Origin: an uncultured Pseudomonadales bacterium
GTDB taxonomy: Bacteria > Pseudomonadota > Gammaproteobacteria > Pseudomonadales > Azotimanducaceae
DNA length: 44,190 bases
Direction of reading: 5' to 3'
Assembly: GCA_937921865.1 (NCBI GenBank)
Contig: CAKZWF010000013.1
Location: 1 to 44,190, forward strand
Position 1 is the first letter of the stretch; every line of letters begins with the position of its first letter. The notes beneath the pieces are model-generated. The model saw only the letters and a list, made by a program, of their open reading frames with translations. It was not told the origin of the DNA and searched no databases. Positions 8,060 through 14,147 of the stretch are shown piece by piece. Both the position numbers and the translations under genes were made by a program.

Positions 8060-9544
8060 ATGAGTGCCTATTCAGAACTGGAAGACAGAGAACAGGAATT
8101 GAGCAAGTTCAGTGAATTGGGTGCCATTGCCGGTTGGGACGAGGCCTGCATGATGCCGCCCGGGGGCGGTGAACGGCGAGGTCAGGCACTGGCAGCCTTG
8201 ACCGGTCTGATTCACGAGCGCCGCGCTGATCCGGCCGTCGGTGAGCTGCTCAGTCAGGCTCGCAACGAGGTGCTCGATGCCTGGCAGGACGCCAACGTTG
8301 ATGAGATTGACCGACGCTTTCGTGCCGCCAACGCGGTTCCAGCGGATCTGGTCAAGGCGCGATCTTTAGCCACCTCCCGATGTGAGCAGACCTGGCGGGA
8401 AGCTCGCGGACGCAATGACTGGGCGACTGTGTTGCCGCTACTCGAAGCTGTTGTGAATCTCAGTCGGGAGCGGGCTCAGGCACTGGGTGATGCGATGCAA
8501 CTCGACCCTTACGATGCGCTGCTGGAGACTTATGAGCCGGAACTGCGCAGCTCAGACGTGGAGCGTGAGTTTTCGGCCTTGAAAGACTTCCTGCCGCCGT
8601 TGCTGGATGAAGTGCTTGGTCGGCAGTCTGATCCGCTGCCGCTCGAAGGTCCTTTTGACGTCGCTCAGCAGCGGCAGCTGTGTGAAACCACGATGGGCAT
8701 CCTGGGCTTTGATTTTAACCGCGGTCGTTTTGATGTCAGTCATCATCCTTTCTGTGGTGGTGTGCCGGACGATACCCGGATTACCACGAGATACGACGAG
8801 TCCGGTTTTCTCGAATCTCTGATGGCTATCTGTCATGAGACCGGCCATGCGCTTTATCAGCAGGGTTTGCCCGTTGACTGGCGCGACCAGCCGGTGGGTG
8901 ACGCTCTCGGTGCAGCGGTCCATGAGAGTCAATCCCTGCTGATGGAACTGCAGGTCTGCTGCAGCAGGGAATTCATTGAGTTCCTAGCACCGTCAATTCG
9001 CGAAGCGTTCGGGCGTGATGTGAGTGATCCGGCCTGGTCGGGTGATAATCTGTATCACCAGGCTATCAGGGTCGAACGGGGCTTGATTAGAGTACAGGCG
9101 GATGAGGTCACCTATCCGCTGCATGTCATTCTGCGCTTTGAACTCGAACGCGAGCTGATTGCCGGCAGACTCGAAGTGCGCGATCTGCCGGAAGCCTGGA
9201 ACGCTGCAATGCTGAAGTATCTGGGGCGCTCAACGGACGGCGATTACAACAACGGCTGCATGCAGGACGTGCATTGGTACGCTGGACTGTTCGGCTATTT
9301 TCCGACCTACACGCTCGGTGCGCTGACTGCCGCACAGTGGTTTGCGACTGCGCGAGAAGCGGATCCGGAGATTGTGCCAGGCATTGCCCGAGGCGATCTG
9401 CAGCCGCTCCTGGGCTGGCTGCGAGCCAACATCCACGGTCAGGGCCGCAGAGCGTGTATGCAGCCGCTACTCAAAGAAGTCACCGGCAGCGAGCTGGACG
9501 CCAGCTACTTCCAACGCCACCTCAAAGCCCGCTACCTGGCCTGA
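8060..9544 (+). CDS. M32-family metallocarboxypeptidase (carboxypeptidase Taq type)
   Basis: Cytoplasmic zinc carboxypeptidase of 494 residues, the usual family length. The HEXXH site is HETGH at residues 259-263, with the third ligand in AVHES (about E289). The flanking family motifs DVSHHPFCGG (about 225-234) and DDTRITTRY (about 237-245) are intact, so it should be active. M32 enzymes remove C-terminal residues from peptides with broad specificity. The ATG at 8060 has a GAGAG site upstream. Its position directly behind a peptide importer suggests that it degrades imported peptides. The gene is followed by a palindromic repeat that can act as its terminator. Confidence 0.94.
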   Translation: MSAYSELEDREQELSKFSELGAIAGWDEACMMPPGGGERRGQALAALTGLIHERRADPAVGELLSQARNEVLDAWQDANVDEIDRRFRAANAVPADLVKARSLATSRCEQTWREARGRNDWATVLPLLEAVVNLSRERAQALGDAMQLDPYDALLETYEPELRSSDVEREFSALKDFLPPLLDEVLGRQSDPLPLEGPFDVAQQRQLCETTMGILGFDFNRGRFDVSHHPFCGGVPDDTRITTRYDESGFLESLMAICHETGHALYQQGLPVDWRDQPVGDALGAAVHESQSLLMELQVCCSREFIEFLAPSIREAFGRDVSDPAWSGDNLYHQAIRVERGLIRVQADEVTYPLHVILRFELERELIAGRLEVRDLPEAWNAAMLKYLGRSTDGDYNNGCMQDVHWYAGLFGYFPTYTLGALTAAQWFATAREADPEIVPGIARGDLQPLLGWLRANIHGQGRRACMQPLLKEVTGSELDASYFQRHLKARYLA

Positions 9545-9554
9545 TCGGTAAACC

Positions 9555-9627
9555 GGGGTCGAACCGAGGTTTCTGAAAAGTGGGGCCGAACCGAGACTTC
9601 GGGAAACTTCGGTTCGACCCCTTTTTC
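9555..9627. repeat. Intergenic palindromic repeat, locus A (one half-unit plus one full unit; probable bidirectional terminator)
   Basis: This locus has a forward arm GGGGTCGAACCGAGGTTT (9555-9572), then a complete unit from 9582 to 9622 whose arms GGGGCCGAACCGA and TCGGTTCGACCCC pair with one mismatch. It is followed by TTTTT on the plus strand and by a T-rich run on the minus strand. It sits between the convergent carboxypeptidase and hydrolase genes, so it fits a two-way intrinsic terminator. Four other loci in this window share the sequence. Confidence 0.85.
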
Positions 9628-9640
9628 TCTCGATTAGCCG

Positions 9641-10678
9641 TCAGCGTTTGTCGACGTCGTGGAGAAATCCAATCAGGCCACTGAAGAACACTTCCTGATC
9701 GTCATATAGCGCCATGTGACTGCCTTGTGGACAGTAGAGATACTGACCGTCTGGTAATTCTTCGGCCATCCACTTCATGTGGCCGGGATCCATGGTGTCG
9801 TACCGGGCGCCAATCACCAGCGTTGGCACCTCAATCGAGGCAAGCTCGGCTGTTCTATCCCAGTTGGCAAGTTTGCCGCTGGCACCAAGTTCGCTTGGCC
9901 CCTGCATCGGGATGTAAACGTTTGCATTCACATGTTCAAAGGCGCGATTCACAGGATCAGGCCAGTCGTCGATAGGCATTCGCAAAACATGGTCCACATA
10001 GTGGTGTGACATCAGGAGTTCCATGTAGCGTGGGTTGCCGTAGTCCTCGGCGGCCTCGAAGGCTTTGAGTTGCGCGAGTACAGCCGGGTCCATATCAGCC
10101 ATCAGCACTGACTCTGCGTATTCGTTATAAGCGGGAATACTCGCCATCATATTGGCGATGATCATCCCCTTCAGCTTGTCGCCGTGTGCGAGGGCATACT
10201 CCATCGCCAGCAGGCCGCCCCAGGAGTTGCCGAACAGAAAGAAATTTGAGGCATCCAGGCCCAGTGCCTGCCGCACCTGCTCGACCTCATCGACGAAACG
10301 CGAGATCTCCCACAAGGATGGTTCATCGGGCTGATCGCTATAGAAAGATCCCAGCTGATCATAGTAGTAGTACTCGATACCTGCGGCCGGAAAGTAGCTG
10401 TCGAACGCAGCAAAGTATTCGTGGGTCATGCCCGGGCCACCGTGCAGCAGCAGTACTTTGATGGTTGGATTGTTGCCGATACGTTTGGTCCAGACCTTGA
10501 ACTTCCCGGCCGGGGTGTCAATGGGAATCATCCGGATACCGCCTGTTAACACATCCGCACGGCCGGTGTTGTCGAGATAGGCGCTGTCAGATTGCTCTGG
10601 CAGCTGTTCGGGACTGCATCCGGCGAGGAGCAACAGAGCCAGTACAGCCGCGCGCAGCGAAAGATAAAAATTCTTCAT
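9641..10678 (-). CDS. Proline-iminopeptidase-family alpha/beta hydrolase, lipoprotein
   Basis: S33-type alpha/beta hydrolase of 345 residues starting at the internal ATG 10678; four residues would be added from 10690. The N-terminus is a lipoprotein signal ending LLLLAGC (C21), unusual for proline iminopeptidases, which are normally cytoplasmic. The oxyanion-hole HGGPG, the segment YDQLGSFYSD, the nucleophile elbow GNSWGG (about S152), the acid region GARYDTMDPG and a late GSH histidine are all present. It probably releases N-terminal proline or other small residues from peptides at the cell envelope, though esterase activity cannot be excluded. Confidence 0.87.
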   Translation of the reverse strand: MKNFYLSLRAAVLALLLLAGCSPEQLPEQSDSAYLDNTGRADVLTGGIRMIPIDTPAGKFKVWTKRIGNNPTIKVLLLHGGPGMTHEYFAAFDSYFPAAGIEYYYYDQLGSFYSDQPDEPSLWEISRFVDEVEQVRQALGLDASNFFLFGNSWGGLLAMEYALAHGDKLKGMIIANMMASIPAYNEYAESVLMADMDPAVLAQLKAFEAAEDYGNPRYMELLMSHHYVDHVLRMPIDDWPDPVNRAFEHVNANVYIPMQGPSELGASGKLANWDRTAELASIEVPTLVIGARYDTMDPGHMKWMAEELPDGQYLYCPQGSHMALYDDQEVFFSGLIGFLHDVDKR

Positions 10679-10755
10679 TGCATATGCCAATACGTTTTAA
10701 TCACGCTGATCCTAAAGTAGATGGTCTGGGCTTGTTCGAACCCAGTGAATGAACC

Positions 10756-10794
10756 GGGGTCGAACCGGAGTTTTCTGAAATCTCGGTTCGACCC
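10756..10794. repeat. Intergenic palindromic repeat, locus B
   Basis: One unit: GGGGTCGAACCGGAG, a loop of about ten bases, then CTCGGTTCGACCC. It lies in the gap after the SnoaL-like gene (minus strand) and before the hydrolase start. The flank on the plus side reads TTGTTT rather than a clean T run, so terminator strength is uncertain. It has the same family sequence as loci A, C, D and E. Confidence 0.85.
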
Positions 10795-10801
10795 TTGTTT
10801 T

Positions 10802-11224
10802 CTAACCTGTCAGTTTATCGCCATGGGCTGTCATCCACTGCCCGAGCGCAGCCTCAGCGCTGGGATCGAATTCATCCCGCAGGCTGGAAATTCGATCACC
10901 ATCGAATACCGCGGTTTCGCTGCCAGAGATCACCAGGTCAGGACAGCCTGCTTTGGTGTAGGTGACCTGCCAGGACATCTTCAAGGTATTACCATCGACT
11001 TCGGGTGCCTGGAAATTGGGCGTGCGGCTGTCCATCTGTCGGTCCATGCCATTGATGCTGCCCTTCAGCTTGGCCATCACCGCGTCCCGACCGATAGCAT
11101 CCTCTGGGCCGGCTTCATAGACGGCATTCTCGGTAAAATAACCTTCAATACGGCTCCAATCGTCGTCTTCGTAAGTCGCTTCGAAAGCGTCTACGTAAGC
11201 CTGGTAGCGGTCTGCAATGCTCAT
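10802..11224 (-). CDS. SnoaL-like/NTF2-fold protein
   Basis: Small soluble protein of 140 residues with the cone-shaped alpha+beta NTF2/SnoaL pattern. It opens with helix ADRYQAYVDAFEATYEDDDW, then FTENAVYEAGP and a DAVMAKLKGSINGMDRQMD segment, followed by beta strands. The fold is used by isomerases, cyclases and dehydratases of small hydrophobic substrates, and also as a non-catalytic binding module. The specific reaction cannot be told. The start is supported by AGGAG six bases upstream. It lies 27 bases downstream of the LolA-like gene on the same strand and may be co-transcribed with it. Confidence 0.75.
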   Translation of the reverse strand: MSIADRYQAYVDAFEATYEDDDWSRIEGYFTENAVYEAGPEDAIGRDAVMAKLKGSINGMDRQMDSRTPNFQAPEVDGNTLKMSWQVTYTKAGCPDLVISGSETAVFDGDRISSLRDEFDPSAEAALGQWMTAHGDKLTG

Positions 11225-11251
11225 GGTTAGCTCCTGTTAATTATAGGCTTA

Positions 11252-11944
11252 TCAGCGTTTCAGCTTCTGGGTCCCTTTCGGCCAGTCTTCTTTGAACAGT
11301 TCGGGATTGAGCTTCAGGTTACGGGCCAAGCCATTGAAGTTCATGGTCAGCGTTTCTCCCGAGGAGACATGTTCTATAACAAGCCGAACAGGCATCCAGC
11401 TAGCCTGGTCGATCCACACCTGGACGCGCGACACGGACTCGCGAATTTCGTTACGGGTAGGTGTGAGTTCCAGCCCCAGAGTGCGCTGGGTGCCGATCTG
11501 TTCTTCGCCGATCAGGGTCAGCACAAAATCGTCGCGCAGGTTTTTGCCTGAATTGGTGAAGCCCAGTCGAATAAAGGGTTCCAGACGATCTTTGTGTTTA
11601 CGCAGTGAGTACTCGTCGACCAGCGCTTGCACCGGATCGTACTCCGAAACCTGGTTTTTGGTGGTGAGGATGACCTTTTCTTCCGGATCGCTGACATTAA
11701 TGCGAAACGTACCTTCTTCGTTGATATAGATCCGACCCTTGGCAGTGCGGGTAACTGCTCCGGCTTTATCCTTCCAGCTCGCGTTGACATCAGCGAGTGC
11801 CGTTTTGAAGTCTTTGGTCTGGCGTTCTAGTTGGGTGAGAGCGGAATCGAGGGTCCAGCCCAGTTCGTTGGTGGCCGCGTTGGCTGGCAGGCTGACCCAG
11901 ACCAGCAGCGCTGCGGTAGCGAATGTGGCAGCTAGAGACTTCAT
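11252..11944 (-). CDS. Periplasmic LolA-like outer-membrane lipoprotein carrier family protein
   Basis: Exported protein of 230 residues with a Sec signal peptide cleaved near ANA-ATN (residues 1-23). The mature part resembles the LolA/LolB half-barrel family: an N-terminal helix with TLDSALTQLERQTKDF, strands around GRIYINEEGTFRINVSDPEEKVILTTKNQVSEYDPVQ, and DQASWMPVRLVIEHVSSGETLTMNFNGLARN near the end. Divergent LolA paralogues of this type often handle other lipids or a particular lipoprotein rather than replacing LolA. No lipobox is present. A function in lipid or lipoprotein handling is family inference. Confidence 0.75.
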   Translation of the reverse strand: MKSLAATFATAALLVWVSLPANAATNELGWTLDSALTQLERQTKDFKTALADVNASWKDKAGAVTRTAKGRIYINEEGTFRINVSDPEEKVILTTKNQVSEYDPVQALVDEYSLRKHKDRLEPFIRLGFTNSGKNLRDDFVLTLIGEEQIGTQRTLGLELTPTRNEIRESVSRVQVWIDQASWMPVRLVIEHVSSGETLTMNFNGLARNLKLNPELFKEDWPKGTQKLKR

Positions 11945-12012
11945 GAGGGGTTTGCCTGTCTGAGTTTCGAATGGATGGATATTATCGACTGTTGAAAAAG
12001 TTTTGTATCACC

Positions 12013-12126
12013 GGGGCCGAACCGGGGTTTCCGAAATTCTCGATTCGACGCCTGTTAACCGCAGAGAATTTGTAACCGCAGAGAATCTGAGTCGACCGCG
12101 GTTTCCGCAAAACCTCGGTTCGACCC
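12013..12126. repeat. Intergenic palindromic repeat, locus C (two units around a short direct repeat)
   Basis: There are two degraded units of the window-wide repeat. The first (12013-12053) starts GGGGCCGAACCGGGGTTT and ends CTCGATTCGACGCC. The second (12091-12126) has GTCGACCGCGGTTT, a short loop and AAACCTCGGTTCGACCC. Between them the sequence TAACCGCAGAGAAT occurs twice, 17 bases apart (12057 and 12074). The locus fills the gap after the DUF1330 gene (minus strand) and before the LolA-like gene. Confidence 0.8.
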
Positions 12127-12140
12127 TGGTTTTATCGGTT

Positions 12141-12440
12141 TTACGAGCCGGGCATCGTGAATTCGTCGGCAAAGACCAGCCCGCCCTCGGTATTGTCTGT
12201 GCGCAGGTGAATGATTGCCTGATATTCGGGTGAATCGTACCAGCCACGCAGCGCTGCTCTGGAGGGAAATTTCAGGACTACGGTGACCGCACCGGGTTCA
12301 CCTTCGACCACTTCGCTGCCGGGGCCTGCTACCAGTATCTCGCCTTTGTGAGCAAGAATTGTCGGGCCCACGGCTGCGCTATAAGCCCGATAGGCTTCCG
12401 GGTTGGTGATGTTGTAGTTGGCGATTAAGTAACTCGACAT
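12141..12440 (-). CDS. DUF1330 family protein
   Basis: A 99-residue protein with the ferredoxin-like dimeric alpha/beta-barrel pattern of DUF1330: YLIANYNITNPEAYRAYSAAVGPTILAHKGEILVAGP, VVLKFPSRAALRGWYDSPEYQAII and a closing LVFADEF segment. The biochemical role of the family is not established. GAGGAG lies upstream of the start at proper distance. It begins 18 bases after the luciferase-like oxidoreductase stop and is probably its operon partner; the two families are both common near small-molecule oxidation genes. Confidence 0.88.
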   Translation of the reverse strand: MSSYLIANYNITNPEAYRAYSAAVGPTILAHKGEILVAGPGSEVVEGEPGAVTVVLKFPSRAALRGWYDSPEYQAIIHLRTDNTEGGLVFADEFTMPGS

Positions 12441-12458
12441 TGATCTATCTCCTCTGGT

Positions 12459-13397
12459 TCAGTCGGCTGGTCTGGTGTGTTGGTTTTGAGTGAATGTTTT
12501 CAGCAGTTCGCGGGTCTGTTCCCGTTCGTCGGCGTTGGTGGTGAATTCTGAGGCGGCATAGTCTGTCACGCCGGCGTCTGCCAGTTCGGCGATCTGATCG
12601 CTCACCTTGGCGGCGCTGCCGATCAGCGCCAGCTCGCCTGGCTCGCTGATGCCTTCGCGTTCGAACATGGCTTTGTACGACGGCAGTTCACCGTACATCT
12701 TCAGAGTCTTCGAGATTCGCGCGCGCACCCGATCTTCTTCGTCAGTCACACACACCGGCAGTGTCGCGATGATGCGGGGTTGCGCTTTTCCTGCAGTGGC
12801 TGCCGCCTCGCTGATTCTGGGTTTGATGTGTTCACGTACGGTTTTCGGCCCGACCCAGGCCAGCGTGGTCCCGTCAGCCAATCGACCCGCCACGGCCAGT
12901 GCCTGCGGACCCAAAGCCGCAACCATGACCGGGCAGGCCTGCTCTGGGCGGGCGAAAATCTCGGCATGGCAGGACAGCAGCTCACCGTCGTAGCTAACAG
13001 AGCCTTCGGTCAGCAGCGGCATCAGAATCGACAGATAGTCTTTGAGATGGCCAATGGGTCGTTCAAATGGAATGCCGAGCTGTGCCATCATCGTTGCATG
13101 TGACAAGCCGATGCCCAATGTCAGGCGATTGCCGATCACACTCGCAGTGGTCAGGGTCTGACCGGCCAGCGCCATTGGGTGGCGCGGAAAAGTCGGGACT
13201 ATGGCGGTGCCCAGTTCGAGTTCCGGGAGTTGCTGGCCAACAACTGTCAGCACGGTGAGGGCGTCCAGGCCACCGGTTGGATGCTCCGCCAACCAGTAGC
13301 TGGAAAAGCCGTCCAGCGCTGCTCGCTGCGCGTGTTCGACGATCGCATCCACTGACGCGCGCTGTACCAGGCCGGTACCGTTCATGGCTATTTTCAT
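12459..13397 (-). CDS. Luciferase-like (LLM) flavin/F420-type oxidoreductase
   Basis: TIM-barrel oxidoreductase of the bacterial-luciferase family, 312 residues. Visible landmarks are the N-terminal strand MKIAMNGTG, FSSYWLAEHPTGGLDALT, LELGTAIVPTFPRHPMALAGQTLT and RLTLGIGLSH, the usual cofactor-binding frame. It looks closest to the subgroup named F420-dependent in actinobacteria (TIGR03564-like). Whether this organism has F420 is not shown here, and FMN use is possible. It forms an operon with DUF1330 and sits next to a PPOX flavoprotein, another family split between FMN and F420 users. The substrate is unknown. Confidence 0.85.
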   Translation of the reverse strand: MKIAMNGTGLVQRASVDAIVEHAQRAALDGFSSYWLAEHPTGGLDALTVLTVVGQQLPELELGTAIVPTFPRHPMALAGQTLTTASVIGNRLTLGIGLSHATMMAQLGIPFERPIGHLKDYLSILMPLLTEGSVSYDGELLSCHAEIFARPEQACPVMVAALGPQALAVAGRLADGTTLAWVGPKTVREHIKPRISEAAATAGKAQPRIIATLPVCVTDEEDRVRARISKTLKMYGELPSYKAMFEREGISEPGELALIGSAAKVSDQIAELADAGVTDYAASEFTTNADEREQTRELLKTFTQNQHTRPAD

Positions 13398-13456
13398 TTT
13401 GTTTGTGTCCAGTTAATCAGTAGAGCCGGAGGGACTCCCGGCAAAGTTCAGGCGAA

Positions 13457-14008
13457 TCAGCTACTCAGCAACGATGAAAGTGATCGTTCGCTGTTTGCTG
13501 CGATTGTCTCGGTATCCCACAGGTCTGCAAACTGAAAGGCTCTCGGGCAGTGGAAGTAAGCCTCGTCGATGCTCAACAGAATGCCCTGAACCAGGTTGGA
13601 GTTGTCATCCGGGTTATTGATCTCGGGCACGATCGCGTGATCTGCCAGGGTGGCTTCATCCGCCAGCGTCACCTTTCCGTTGACGCGCACGGTGACCGAC
13701 ATTCCCGGGATCATGAAGATCAGACCCGCCTTGGAATTGGTCTCAAAGTTCTCGTAACTCTGGAACAGTCGATTACCGCCTAAGTCCGGAATCAGCAGAG
13801 TTCGCTCATCGACTATCTTGATGAATCCCGGCAGCCCGCCCTTGGGTGAGGCATCACAGTCACCCGTTGCATTGCTGGTGGCCAGTACCGCAAAGGGGGA
13901 GTTGTTGATGAATGCTGTCAGGTAGTCATCGAGATGATCCTTCACCTTTTTCGCCGCCCCCGGGTGTACCCCACCCAGTTCTTCTCTTAAAGCTTCGACT
14001 CTGCTCAT
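13457..14008 (-). CDS. PPOX-class FMN-binding flavoprotein (MSMEG_1061-like)
   Basis: Split-barrel protein of the pyridoxamine-5'-phosphate-oxidase superfamily, 183 residues. ATG 14008 was chosen because GGGAGG lies six bases upstream; a GTG three bases earlier is possible. The segments FAVLATSNATGDCDASPKGG, LLIPDLGGNRLFQSYENFETNSKAGLIFMIPGM, TVRVNGKVTLAD and DEAYFHCPRAFQ are the usual strand order and match the MSMEG_1061 subgroup. Such proteins reduce or oxidise small molecules or simply bind flavin; the substrate is unknown. It is separated by 59 bases from the luciferase-like gene on the same strand. Confidence 0.87.
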   Translation of the reverse strand: MSRVEALREELGGVHPGAAKKVKDHLDDYLTAFINNSPFAVLATSNATGDCDASPKGGLPGFIKIVDERTLLIPDLGGNRLFQSYENFETNSKAGLIFMIPGMSVTVRVNGKVTLADEATLADHAIVPEINNPDDNSNLVQGILLSIDEAYFHCPRAFQFADLWDTETIAANSERSLSSLLSS

Positions 14009-14147
14009 CACTCGCCTCCCAGCGTATCTGGCTCAACTATATACCGATTGAAGCCGGCATCATCGCCCTTTTGGACCGCATTGCAGCCATGTATCTGGCT
14101 TTGATTCACGTTAGGATTGCCGCTGCTCAAAGGGTCAGGTTCAAGTG

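Noticed and set aside
9555..9627. GGTTCGA motifs as possible tRNA genes or tRNA-derived attachment sites
   Set aside because: No cloverleaf can be drawn around any of the repeat copies, and no integrase or mobile cargo is nearby.
12055..12088. Possible CRISPR-like direct repeat
   Set aside because: There are only two copies of a 14-base repeat with a three-base gap, and no cas genes.
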